DNA of 64,000 nt, from assembly GCA_963726375.1 (NCBI GenBank), contig CAVSCE010000008.1:496001-560000 (forward strand). Reading direction: 5' to 3'. Each line of letters starts with the position of its first letter. Positions within the stretch are counted from its first letter, which is position 1. The translations under genes and the position numbers were made by a program. This document shows, piece by piece, positions 40,517 through 49,818 of the stretch. The notes beneath the pieces are model-generated. The model saw only the letters and a list, made by a program, of their open reading frames with translations, was not told the DNA's origin and made no database searches. The stretch comes from UTCFX2 sp963726375 (lineage in GTDB: Bacteria > Chloroflexota > Anaerolineae > Anaerolineales > UBA4823).

Positions 40517-42290
40517 CTAGATTGTCCAGGCCAGCCAGACCAGAACAGCGATCAGGCCGACGATGACACCGACCAGGTTCCAGTTAAGCAGGCCGGTTTG
40601 AAGCTGGCGCAGGGATTCTGCAGCATTGATGGTGGTGTTGACTACCCAGCGATTGACATCTTCGAAACCAAAACCCTGCACAGCCAACCGGCTGATCCCG
40701 GAAAGCTGGCGAGCAAACCACGACAGCCGCGCCCGGAAATGCCATGCGCCTAACCCGACCAGGATGACCGCCAGTGCCAGCCAGGTGGCTGGCGCGGAGA
40801 GAATTTCAACGACAAAAGCCCAGGTGGTCTCAGGATGGATCTCATGGAACGGAAGCGTCTCGTACAACAGCCAGGAAAAAGGCCCAGCCAGCAGCCAGGT
40901 CGTCCAGGCGGCAAAGGCCAGTGGGGCAAGCGCCACGCGCATCGCCTGCGGAGCGTCGTGGACGTGCTGGGTTCCGGGTTCAGATGAGCCGGCAAAGAAG
41001 ACCATCCAGACCATCCGGTAAGTGTAAAAAGCTGTCAGGCCGGCAACGACCAGCATCAAGAGAAAGGCCCAGGGTGGCCCGCCTTGCAGACCGGCTTCAA
41101 GAACCAGCTCTTTGCTCCAAAATCCATTGAGGATAGGAATACCGGCCAGGGCAAGTGACCCGGTTATGAAAACCGCGCGAACGAAGGGCATTGGGACGTT
41201 CTGCCGCCCCATCAGGCGCATATCCCGCGTCCCGACTGCGTGGATAACTGCACCCGCTCCAAGGAAGAGCAGCGCTTTGAAAACCGCATGGCTGAGGAGA
41301 TGGAATTGACTGGCAAAAATACCGCCTGCGCCAATCGCGTACACCATATAACCAAGCTGGCTGATGGTTGAATATGCGAGAACCCGTTTCAAATCGTTTG
41401 CTACCATGGCCATCAAGGCAGCGATCAGCGCTGAGAGTGCGCCGACTGCAATAACGGCTGTGCGCCAGTACGGCACATCCTGGAAAGCCGGGTAAAAACG
41501 AGCCAGAAGGTAAACTCCCGCATTCACCATGGTCGCGGCGTGGATCAGAGCGCTGATCGGAGTAGGCGCTTCCATCGCGTCGGGCAGCCAGGTGTGGAAG
41601 GGGATCTGGGCGGATTTTGCAGCAGCGGCAATTAGAAATCCAAAGGCGACCAACGCCAGCAGCGATGCCGGAAAACCAGCTGACTGGGACATGAAATCCG
41701 AGATTTCAAAGCTGCCGGTTTGGGTATAGGCGATCAGAGCGCCTGCAAGCAAGCCGACACCACCAACCTGTGTGATGATCAGGGCTTTGATTCCACCGGC
41801 GACGGCTTTTGGATCATCGTTATAGAAAGAGATCAGCGCATACGAACACAACGCAGTGATCTCCCAGAAAATGAATAAGAAAAGCATGCTGCCCGTCAGC
41901 ACAAGCCCGACCATCCCGCCGATGAAGAAAAGGACCCAGAAAATAGTAACGTCCTAGCTGGCTGTCTCCATGCATGTAGTCGATGGAGAAGACCACTGCC
42001 AGGCTGCCGATCACTGTGGCAATCACCGCAAGGAATACACCCAGCCCATCGGGAACAAAGGTTAACTCGCCAAAGTAATCGCCCATTGGAATGCTAATCA
42101 CAGCCTGACTGCCGGGGAATGCCAGGAGGGCCAGAGCGGCCAACCCGGCAGCGGCAGAGAAGACTGTCGCAGTGGTATGCTGCAAGCGGGAGATGTTTGT
42201 TGAAGTTGAGCGTTTTGAACCGATCGCCCAGACCAACAGCGCCCCCAGCCAGGGCAAACCTATGGAAAGCAGGATCAAAGTAGCTGCCAT
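40517..42290 (-). CDS. Antiporter-like proton pump subunit (NuoL / MrpA-like), one frameshift
   Basis: About 590 residues when an extra base near 41939 is removed. The N-terminus AATLILLSIGLPWLGALLVW and FSIDYMHGDSQLGRYYF precede the shift. Then come GSMLFLFIFWEITALCSYALISFYN, KSAQIPFHTWLPDAMEAPTPISALIHAATMV and KRVLAYSTISQLGYM, the canonical NuoL/MrpA-N motifs with their glutamate, lysine and histidine residues. A C-terminal amphipathic region and final helix follow. The ATG at 42290 lies just after the NuoK-like stop at 42294. Confidence 0.92.
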
Positions 42291-42293
42291 GGT

Positions 42294-42608
42294 TTATCCT
42301 TTCAGGGTGGAGAGATCACGCAGGTCGAGCGAACCAAGCCGCTGTCGGACACGCACCGCCAGGGCAAGTCCAATCACCGCTACGATGGTATCGGCAACGA
42401 TCACGGTCACAGCCAGGCTTTGGCCCAGATCGACCTGTCCGCTAATCTTTCCGCCGAGCACAAGCGCGAGCACAGCCGATTTAACCAGAATCTGCAGGAC
42501 GGCAACAATCTTGATCAGGTTGCGGGTCACCAACAAACCGTAGATGCCAACGCCCAGCAAGCCGATCACACCGATCAAGGCAATGGTCAGGGGTGAAAAT
42601 GAGCTCAT
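42294..42608 (-). CDS. NuoK / MrpC-like hydrogenase membrane subunit
   Basis: About 104 residues with three helices: TIALIGVIGLLGVGIYGLLV, LQILVKSAVLALVLGG and LAVTVIVADTIVAVIGLALAVRV. The pattern, with its intramembrane acidic residues, matches NuoK and MrpC/MbhG. The long open frame from 43301 seems to fuse it with the upstream gene, but only because of a shift there. Its own ATG at 42608 overlaps the upstream stop as ATGA. Confidence 0.85.
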   Translation of the reverse strand: MSSFSPLTIALIGVIGLLGVGIYGLLVTRNLIKIVAVLQILVKSAVLALVLGGKISGQVDLGQSLAVTVIVADTIVAVIGLALAVRVRQRLGSLDLRDLSTLKG

Positions 42609-43172
42609 TCTTGAACCTCCTCCGGCTGAACCGAAGACGACATGGATTGTTCGGCTGAAGCGCCCAGAAGTTCCTGCGGTCCAGCCATCTCGGAGATTGG
42701 TTTTCTGACTGCTGGCCTGGTTTCTGACAGCAGGCCAATCAATCCCATCACACCAGAAAAAATCAGCACTACCTGGGCGATCACATCGAGGCCGCGCCGC
42801 TCCCAGAGCATCGTTCCAAAGGGAATCTGGAGAAGGCGGGTTTGAATCGCGGGAAATCGGGAAAACGAACCAGCCCAGCACGAACGCGACGACCATCACG
42901 AGCAGCCAGACCAGCCAGCGAGGGATGAAAGTCGGCTCATCGAAGGTCGCCTCACCGACGATGCTGAATGCAAAAACAAAAAGAACCGTGACAAGCCCTG
43001 CACCAACGCTGAGCTCGATGACGGCGACATCCGGCGCGCCGAGCGAGTAGATCAGGATCGCAACCAGAGCGCTTGTGAATGCCAACCAGATGGTGACGTT
43101 CAGCAATCGACCAGTCCGCATCACTTGAAAGGCGCAAAAAATGGCTGCTATGACCAGTAGCAAATTGAACAT
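42605..43172 (-). CDS. MbhD-MbhE-like membrane subunit fusion, one frameshift
   Basis: About 188 residues. The first half (MFNLLLVIAAIFCAFQVM..., with GAPDVAVIELSVGAGLVTVLFVFAF) matches the MbhD/MrpB-N domain. The second half (GTMLWERRGLDVIAQVVLIFSGVMGLIGLLSE) matches MbhE, and a polar tail ends at 42605. A shift near 42850 separates the halves. GGAG eight bases upstream supports the ATG at 43172. It is the first gene of the hydrogenase operon. Such subunits link antiporter-like modules to the hydrogenase in membrane-bound hydrogenases. Confidence 0.8.
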
Positions 43173-43407
43173 ATACAATCTCCTTGGGGTTTTCCGGTAA
43201 AAGAGTGGGACAAGGTGGAAGTTCAGGTGCGGATTGACCCCGAATGGCCGGCAAAAAACGTGAAAAATATCACAATTTAGTATATCCCTAATGTTTTCCA
43301 TGTGATGTGTAATATGTCATCAAAGGGCGATGACTTATTACGTGAATTATCACTTATATTGACCAATTTCGGCTCGATGCGAGCACCGTATCAGGTAGAA
43401 TCAAGCC
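43173..43407. promoter_or_regulatory. Divergent control region with dyad elements
   Basis: The 235 bases between the hydrogenase operon and the glycosyltransferase gene carry three dyads. CGTGA-N6-TCACA at 43259-43274 differs by one base from the CRP-type consensus. TGATG-N10-CATCA is at 43303-43322. GTGA-N4-TCAC is at 43342-43353. These suggest control by a CRP/FNR-type regulator, though none is encoded here. Confidence 0.45.
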
Positions 43408-44424
43408 GTGCCTATTCTTTCGGTCTTGATGCCCTGCTACAATACGACCGTGACCCTGGATGAGGCCCTTGAGAGCCTACTTAACCAAACTCTGGCAGAT
43501 TTTGAGATCGTCTGCGTGGACGACGGATCCGATGACGGGACGGGAGAGAAGCTTGAAACCTGGGCTGGGAAAGAACCACGCCTGAAGGTCTTTCACCAAC
43601 CGCACAAAGGGATTATCCAGGCTTTGAATGCAGGATTGAACGTGTGCAGCGCACCGTACGTGGCGCGGATGGACGCTGACGATCGATCCAGACAAGAGCG
43701 ATTTCAGCGCCAGGTCGATTTTTTAGAGTCTCACCCGCTAATCGATGTCGTGGGCTGCCGGGTGGCTGGATTTCCTGTTGAGCATGTTCGAGCAGGCTTC
43801 CAGGTCTATATGGATTGGCTGAATACGCTGATGTTTGACGAAGATATCCGCCGGAATATTTTTATTGAGAGCCCACTGCCTCACCCCAGCACTGCTTTTC
43901 GACGGGAAGAAATCCTTCGACTAGGCGGCTACCAGGAGCACGGCTGGGCTGAAGATTATGACCTCTGGCTGCGCCTCTATCTGGCAGGCTGCCGATTTGC
44001 AAAGATCCCGGATGTGCTGCTGGATTGGCGCGAGCATCCAGGAAGATTGAGCATGGTTGACCGGCGGTACTCGCTCGAGAACTTTTTACGGGCAAAATCA
44101 CACTACCTCATGCTGGGACCGCTGAAAGGGAGGGATGCACTGATCATCTGGGGAGCTGGCATGGTTGGAAGGAGGTTGGGCAAGCAGCTGCTCCGCCTCA
44201 TGGCGCCGCTGGTCGCTTATGTGGATATCAAACCCGAGAAGATCGGCAAATATCAACACGGCCGGCGGATCATCTCACCGGAAGAGCTGCCGGCTTGCTG
44301 GAATCGCTTCCGCAATCCGGTCCTGCTCGGTGCAGTTAGCGGGAATGTTTCACGCTCAATCATCGGTCAACACTTGGAATCGATTGGGCTGCGTGAGGGA
44401 GAGGATTGGTGGAGCGCCGCATGA
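43408..44424 (+). CDS. Family 2 glycosyltransferase with C-terminal Rossmann-like domain
   Basis: A 338-residue protein. Residues 1-220 are a GT-A glycosyltransferase: ILSVLMPCYNTTVTLDEALES, IVCVDDGSDDG, VARMDADDRS (DxD) and GWAEDYDLWLRLYLAG. Residues from about 230 are a separate domain with an N-terminal nucleotide-binding turn IIWGAGMVGRRLGKQLL and AYVDIKPEKIG, as in the PglD/sugar-sensing fold. The protein has no membrane helix. The start is a GTG at 43408. It probably adds a sugar to a lipid or polymer, substrate unknown. Confidence 0.88.
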   Translation: MPILSVLMPCYNTTVTLDEALESLLNQTLADFEIVCVDDGSDDGTGEKLETWAGKEPRLKVFHQPHKGIIQALNAGLNVCSAPYVARMDADDRSRQERFQRQVDFLESHPLIDVVGCRVAGFPVEHVRAGFQVYMDWLNTLMFDEDIRRNIFIESPLPHPSTAFRREEILRLGGYQEHGWAEDYDLWLRLYLAGCRFAKIPDVLLDWREHPGRLSMVDRRYSLENFLRAKSHYLMLGPLKGRDALIIWGAGMVGRRLGKQLLRLMAPLVAYVDIKPEKIGKYQHGRRIISPEELPACWNRFRNPVLLGAVSGNVSRSIIGQHLESIGLREGEDWWSAA

Positions 44425-44483
44425 GATGCAAGCCTGGAGGTTGCAGGGATATTAACCGGTTTGAAAATTGAATGGAGGTCTGG

Positions 44484-44900
44484 ATGGAATTGAAGGATGT
44501 TTTTCGGAAAGGCATGAAAGCCGAACAAACCTTTCTTGTGGAGGAACAGTTCACAGCCGGGCATGTTGGGAGCGGTTCGCTACGTGTGCTTGCTACACCG
44601 AGCATGATAGGCTTTATGGAACGGGTGGCGCGTGATTTGATGGAAGAAATCCTGCCAGAAGGGATCTCGAGTGTTGGCGTTCATGTGGATATCCGCCACC
44701 TGGCCGCGACTCCAGTGGGATGTATGGTGCGCGTTACGGTTGAAGTGGAAAAAGCAGAAGGGCGACGGGTTGATTTTAGCGTTGAAGCCTGGGATGAAGT
44801 TGAAAAAGTCGGCGAAGGCCGCCACCAGCGTTATGCAATCGACGTTGAGCGCTTTCTCGGGCGCCTGGAGTCGAAACTTCCAAAAAGCGGAGGGGAATGA
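44484..44900 (+). CDS. Hotdog-fold thioesterase (FlK-like)
   Basis: About 138 residues with the hotdog fold, closest in appearance to the fluoroacetyl-CoA thioesterase group: FLVEEQFTAGHVGSGSLRVLATPSMIGFMERVA, then GVHVDIRHLAATPVG, then RRVDFSVEAWDEVEKVGEGRHQRY. The segment with T, E and H residues corresponds to the catalytic positions of that family. The ATG at 44484 has GGAGG five bases upstream and is preferred over the earlier ATG at 44472. It likely hydrolyses an acyl-CoA. Confidence 0.87.
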   Translation: MELKDVFRKGMKAEQTFLVEEQFTAGHVGSGSLRVLATPSMIGFMERVARDLMEEILPEGISSVGVHVDIRHLAATPVGCMVRVTVEVEKAEGRRVDFSVEAWDEVEKVGEGRHQRYAIDVERFLGRLESKLPKSGGE

Positions 44901-44906
44901 AGCAGA

Positions 44907-45743
44907 TTAATGACGGCGCAGAGAGCGGGCAGCAAAGAAAGCCAGGACAATTCCTGCCAGCAGAAACAGTCCCCCCAGGATCCCGAGGATGGGCGAGCGA
45001 CTGCCTTCAGGTGTGGGGATGGAAGGCGCTTCGGCGAGCGTCTGGGTATTCGCCTGTGCTCCAAAGTTTATATATGTGATGTCACCAGCCCCCAGCTCCA
45101 GCTCGTAGCTGTTTTGAGTTGTCGCATTATAGCCTTCTGGAACCGCAATGCTGATCGTGTAATCTCCTTCAGGGAGCTGCTCGAAGCACTTCGGATCGAC
45201 GCCTATGCCGGTATTGAAGGATTCGGAAACCGTATTGGCGCTGTTCCCAAAGCTGACTGCCCCATCTGGGATGGATTCCTCGTCTTCCTGGCGAATGGAA
45301 TCGCCGTTGATATCGTTGAAGAGCAGAAGGCAGAGAGTGCCAAGACCGGGTTTGGGGGATGGGGTCGGCAGAATAGGAGTGGGGGTGGGCGTGGGTCCAG
45401 CAGTTGGAGTGACTTCGGCCGGACCGCCGAGGCCAAGCAACAATTCCTCGCCTTCAAATATCGTATCGCTGGTCAGATTATTCAGACCGCGCAGTTTGTC
45501 GAGCGGGACACCCGTAAGCAGCGAAATCCCCAGCAAGGTGTCGTTCGGTTGGACTATATAAATGATGCGCCCGTCAGGTCCGGGTGTAGGGGTGTAAATC
45601 GGTATCTGGGCTTCTGGGGCAGCCTGGACGGTGGAAAAAAAGCCGAAGGGAACCGATCCAGCAGCCAACCAGATCAGGACCGCAGTCAGGGGAAGAATAA
45701 TCGCGCCAGGCAGATGTTTATTTTGGAACAGTTTTCTCATCAC
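44907..45743 (-). CDS. Surface protein with LysM and SdrD-type B-repeat domain
   Basis: A 278-residue exported protein: signal peptide (about 11-41), a LysM domain (IYIVQPNDTLLGISLLTGVPLDKLRGLNNL..., about 60-105), a Thr/Pro linker, and a Cna-B/SdrD-like domain (LLLFNDINGDSIRQEDEESIPDGAVSF...YTISIAVPEGYN). A C-terminal transmembrane helix followed by RSLRRH works as an anchor. The arrangement predicts a cell-wall-binding surface protein. It is convergent with the thioesterase gene, six bases apart. Confidence 0.87.
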   Translation of the reverse strand: MMRKLFQNKHLPGAIILPLTAVLIWLAAGSVPFGFFSTVQAAPEAQIPIYTPTPGPDGRIIYIVQPNDTLLGISLLTGVPLDKLRGLNNLTSDTIFEGEELLLGLGGPAEVTPTAGPTPTPTPILPTPSPKPGLGTLCLLLFNDINGDSIRQEDEESIPDGAVSFGNSANTVSESFNTGIGVDPKCFEQLPEGDYTISIAVPEGYNATTQNSYELELGAGDITYINFGAQANTQTLAEAPSIPTPEGSRSPILGILGGLFLLAGIVLAFFAARSLRRH

Positions 45744-45807
45744 ATTCAGGATTATACCGGAGAACGGCCGGTTCGTTTTATTGGGAATTTATCTGGATGA
45801 GATCGAT

Positions 45808-47008
45808 TCAGGAAGCCTGGGTATCAGGCTTCTGGGAAGCCCGGATGATCACGCCTTGCAAAGCAACGAAAGCGATTCCGTTAAAAACCACGGTGGCTAT
45901 CATCACAGGCAGGATGCTGTTTGATGCGCCATTGCGGTAAAGCAGAGGGACAACCAGAGCTCCGAGGGCGCGGCCAATCGCAGTTGCGGCGATATAGACT
46001 GACAGGAAAGTAGCGCGAGCCGCCGGGATCACCTCGGACATCAGCGGGATGCTGCTTACCAGAGCGAACTCAAATGTCAGGTAGATCAGAAACAGCCCGA
46101 CCAACGCACCCGTAAGCGTGCCGCCCAGGTAAGGCAAGGCAAGCGCAGCGACGGCATTCAAAGCCAAGCCAATCGAGACCGCCCGACGTTTGCCAATCCA
46201 ATCGACAAAACCAATCACGAGCAGCTCACCGGTTAATTCAGAGGCGCCGATGATCGCGGATGCTACTGCCAGGGCTGCAATTTTTACAGCAAATGAATCC
46301 TCCAGCCAGATTCCAAAAGTCAGGTTTATCTGCTCGTTGGCAGCGCTCAGGGCCAGCCCAAACAGAATGCCGGCTAACGCTGGCGGATAGGCAATCACCT
46401 TACCCAAATTCTTCAAGACTCCCGAATGAATGGGTGCAGCCGGTCGATCATCAGGGAAGAATCAGCCAGAGCAGGGACATCCCTGCCAGACCAAATCCAG
46501 CCAACCACGGGAAGGGAGCCTGCCAACCGTATTGAGCGATGATCGCTCCGATAATCGGGACGCCAATAATGTAGCTGAGCGACCAGCCCAATTCGCCCAA
46601 TCCCAAAACAAAAGCACGCCGCTGATAGGGAACGCGGTCGCCAAGGAAAGCCTGCATTGAGGGGACAAAGACGAAGTTCGCCATCATCCCCAGCACAAGC
46701 ATGATCACAAACGCGGGATAACTCGGCCAGAGGGCCATCACCGCGGCGCCGGCGGTAAACAGGGTGACCCCGAAAATCATTCCAGCCTTGCGGCCTCGGC
46801 TGTCGCCGACCGAGGCAAGAAATGGACCGAGCACGCCGGATGCGGACCGAATGGTGATCGCAAGGGAAAGAAGCCGCAGATCGATTTCCAAGCCGCGTCC
46901 GAAGATTGGAAGTAATGGGTATACCATCCGCACAAGGGTGTTGACTCCCGTGCGCACGGCAACAAAGACGGGTACCTGGTAAAGCAGCGAGCCTTTGATC
47001 GATCTCAT
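45808..47008 (-). CDS. Major facilitator superfamily transporter, one frameshift
   Basis: About 399 residues with twelve helices. The first six are in one frame (VPVFVAVRTGVNTLVRMVYPLLPIF..., motif-A-like GDSRGRKAG), the last six in another (VIGFVDWIGKRRAVSIGLAL). One extra base near 46453, in the loop between halves, converts ILPDDRPAAP into a stop. Removing it restores a typical MFS protein. The substrate is unknown. The gene precedes nothing obviously related on either side. Confidence 0.87.
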
Positions 47009-47023
47009 GAGCCCCAGGAAAAT

Positions 47024-47675
47024 TTAAGGGGAGTTTTTACAGGTGTTGATGCAGGCTGAAGATGGATCGCGCCGTCTCCAAAGGCGGGCGACCTGCAGCG
47101 CGGCAAGAAGTGCTGCGGCCACAAGAACAGCAAAATACACCTGGATCAACCGCGAGTCGGAAGAGAGGATCGGCGAACGAGGGTGCATCACTTCGCCTGT
47201 TCCAGCGAGTGAAAGCAGTAACGCCAGGATGAAGGCGATATTCGCAGCGGAAGTCCAGGCAGGTCTGTCAAGCATGGTCAGGCCGACCTGGAGCAAAAGC
47301 CCTGCAATCGCGAAGATCATGGCAAGCCGCCAGCGAGGTTCGGCCAGGTAGAGCCCATTCCAGCTGGTCTGCATCGCCCAAATCGAAATCGGCAGGTATG
47401 ACACCCAAAAAACAAGGCCGGTCCGGCCTAAGGCCTCTGACCACGAATGGAGATCGGAGCGATGGGTCAGCAGGGCGGCTGATCCGACTGCTCCGGATGC
47501 GACCATGACAGCTAAAGATGTCCAGACCCAGGCGCCGTGCAGGTACACCACCCGGATGTTTTTACCAAGGGATTTTTCCTCAGGACCGAGTGCAGTGAGC
47601 AGGACCGATCGCGACCAGAAAAAATGCGATCCAAAAAACAGGAGATTTGGCAAATAATGCTATTCGGACTTTCAT
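47024..47675 (-). CDS. CcmC-like multi-helix membrane protein, second paralogue, one frameshift
   Basis: About 216 residues after joining MKVRIALFAKSPVFWIAFFLVAIGPA with GPEEKSLGKNIRVVYLHGAWVW (shift near 47600). It has six to seven helices. The RVVYLHGAWVW motif recalls the RIxYxHVPSAW motif of CcmC/CcsA haem-handling proteins. A tryptophan-rich second motif (WNGLYLAEPRWR) and MHPRSPIL follow. Its ATG overlaps the stop of the paralogue upstream (ATGA), and the two align along their whole length. The function is not established; the haem link is only by motif. Confidence 0.7.
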
Positions 47676-48289
47676 ATCGAGGACCGCTTTGTACTGGAAG
47701 ACGCTCGCAGCAGCCACCACCTCCCGAGCTGCCAGGCGGCAAGACTGATCAGCAGCACAAGCCCGATGAAGAAAACCTGGATCTCGCGTGCAGTTGTGTT
47801 CAGGATCGGTGATTGGGGATGAAGGATGGTTTCGATCCCGTTCATGCCGATGACCCAAGCTGCAGCAAAGAGAATATTTCCGAGGGCTGTCCAGCGCAAG
47901 TCGGGTAAAAATGAAAGGCCTGATTGGAGCAGCAAGCCGGCGACAGCCAGGTTGAAAGGAATCCGGAAGCGCGGCTCATCCAGGAATAAGCCATTCCAAT
48001 TGAGCTGCATAACGAGCAGCGATAACGGCAGAAATCCGATCCAGAAACAGATCGCCGATCGACCTAAGGCTTGCGACCAGGCCAGGAACGAGTGCTTCCT
48101 GGCAACCAATCCGACGATTCCTGTCAGGGCGGCGGCGAAAAAGGTGAGGATCGCAGCCCAAACCCAGGCACCGTGAAAGTATACAATCCGCGCATCTGAC
48201 CCCAGCGTTTTTTCCAGCGGAGCCGAGGCTGCCAGCGCTAACGCCAGAGCGAGAAAAATCAGCATCCAGAGAATGGGGTGTCTGGTCAT
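47672..48289 (-). CDS. CcmC-like multi-helix membrane protein, first paralogue
   Basis: A 205-residue membrane protein with about six helices. It carries ARIVYFHGAWVW (about 33-44), WSQALGRSAICFWIGFLPLSLLVMQ, WNGLFLDEPRFRIP and LHPQSPILN, all matched in the next gene. The Tyr-x-His-x3-Trp signature resembles that of CcmC/CcsA cytochrome c assembly proteins, but the WWD motif is missing. It may be a distant member or an unrelated family. No other cytochrome c maturation gene is nearby. Confidence 0.72.
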   Translation of the reverse strand: MTRHPILWMLIFLALALALAASAPLEKTLGSDARIVYFHGAWVWAAILTFFAAALTGIVGLVARKHSFLAWSQALGRSAICFWIGFLPLSLLVMQLNWNGLFLDEPRFRIPFNLAVAGLLLQSGLSFLPDLRWTALGNILFAAAWVIGMNGIETILHPQSPILNTTAREIQVFFIGLVLLISLAAWQLGRWWLLRASSSTKRSSI

Positions 48290-48403
48290 AAGCCTTGATT
48301 TTACCTCATCCAGGCTCGATGACTGCGTTTTGGAATGGGTCGATAATCTGGCTTAATCCCGGTCAGGTCTTGTCCGGGTAGGTGTATTGGTGGGAGGGGA
48401 ACT

Positions 48404-49795
48404 CTAAATCACGAGCCGGGTGGGGCTTACGGTTAAGGAAGGGACTGGGACAGGGGTCTTCGTGTTGCGGGGTGTTGCAGAGGAATGGGAAGTTAACGTC
48501 GGAGATGGCATGAGGCCTGGCGCGGACGCAGTTTTTGTGGGAGGTGTGTATGAGGGGGTGAGACTAAGGGTGACCTGGATGGCTCACTGCGCTCGTTTCG
48601 CTGGCTTCGCTCGTTTCACTCGATTCGCTCGCTGTCGGTAGGGAACCGCCGGGAGAGGTCAGGTCATTGAACAGACGGTAGCCTCCTGCAAACAGGATGA
48701 GCAGCGCTGCGAGGGCGATGAGCGTCCAGAGCCATGGCTTGATGCGTCTGGGTGACCGGTGGAGGCGCGACGGCTGCAGCGGTTGAGGGTGTTCACCTTC
48801 AATGTCAGACTGCAGCTGGAAGGCCAGCTCCGCTTCCAGGCGGGCGCGCTCCTGGATTTCACGGCGGGCCTGTTCCAGCGCTTCTTGGCGGGCCGTCTCT
48901 ACAGCTTCCTGGCGGACCAGCTCCTCGGCTTCATGCCAGCGCCGAATTTGCTCCTGATGTCTGGCATGCGCCTCGGCATCTGTCAGACCGGATTTTATGG
49001 ATCGCTCGAGGGATTGTACGAAATCTAATGAGTTGTCAAAACGCCGGGCAGGATCGGGGTGCAAGGCCCGTTCGATGATTTCGGCGACCTGAGGAGGGAC
49101 GATCTCGGGGGAAGAAGAGACGAATCGAAATTTGCGGTTTTTTTTGCCTGAATCTCTGCAACGTCAGGTGCCTCGAAGGCAGGCTTTCCTGTCAGCATCT
49201 CCACCAGAGTGCAACCCAGCATGTATAAATCTGCACGGGGGGTGACTGGACCGCCCTGAATGACTTCCGGAGGCAGGTATTGAGCCTGATTCAGCCGAGG
49301 CGGCTCAACTGGCAGGATCATCCGGACAGCCTGAGAAAGCCCGTAATCGCTCAGAACGGCACCCTGGTCGGCGCCGAGCAGGATGTTCTGCGGCGTTATC
49401 CTGCCGTGGTTCCAGCTGTGCTCCTCAGCGAATTCGATCGCCTGCGCCAGCTGTTCAAGGGTCTGCAGAGCGCGGTCCCAGGGCAAGGGACCTGAATTTG
49501 ACAGGCAGGCGCTTAATGTCTCGCCAGCGATAAAACGCTCGGCGAAATAATATTGCCCTGACCCGCTGCCGGTCTCCCAGACCCAGGCAATCCGCGGGTG
49601 GACAAGCTCTGAAGCGCGCTGGATATGATCCAGGAACTCGCGGTAGGTCTTTTCTGTCGGGAGCAGTCCGGGGATAAGAAGCTTGAGCGCGACCGGACGC
49701 CTGCGGACGAGGTCAGTGGCGCGGAATGTCTCCGTGAACCTGCCGGCACCAAGCCTGGAATCAATCCGGTATTGACCAAAAGTAGAAGAAACCAA
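48404..49795 (-). CDS. Membrane-anchored protein pseudokinase, two frameshifts
   Basis: About 463 residues. The kinase-like domain has a glycine loop LGAGRFTETFRA and the ATP lysine K38 in VALKLL. The catalytic loop, however, reads HGRITPQN (from H130) instead of HRDLKPEN, losing the base aspartate and lysine. D150-Y-G replaces DFG. After a shift near 49090 come the C-lobe end and a strongly charged heptad region (EAVETARQEALEQARREI...). One transmembrane helix follows (WLWTLIALAALLILFAGGY), then a Ser/Thr-rich tail. A further shift near 48575 extends the tail as a Thr/Pro/Ser-rich stretch to a TAG at 48404. This suggests a scaffold or regulatory role rather than catalysis. Confidence 0.8.
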
Positions 49796-49818
49796 AGGTT
49801 CCCCGTTTTTGTTCGATG

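Noticed and set aside
42294..43301. 335-residue apparent fusion of MbhD-like and NuoK-like proteins
   Set aside because: The middle third is out-of-frame sequence; the correct frame has an MbhE-like segment and a separate NuoK-like start at 42608.
44910..45800. 296-residue plus-strand open frame
   Set aside because: Antisense to the LysM/B-repeat gene; composition is an echo of the Thr/Pro repeats.
48420..48641. Plus-strand open frame of 73 residues
   Set aside because: It is antisense to the Ser/Thr/Pro-rich tail of the pseudokinase, including an AGCGAA repeat; no independent evidence.
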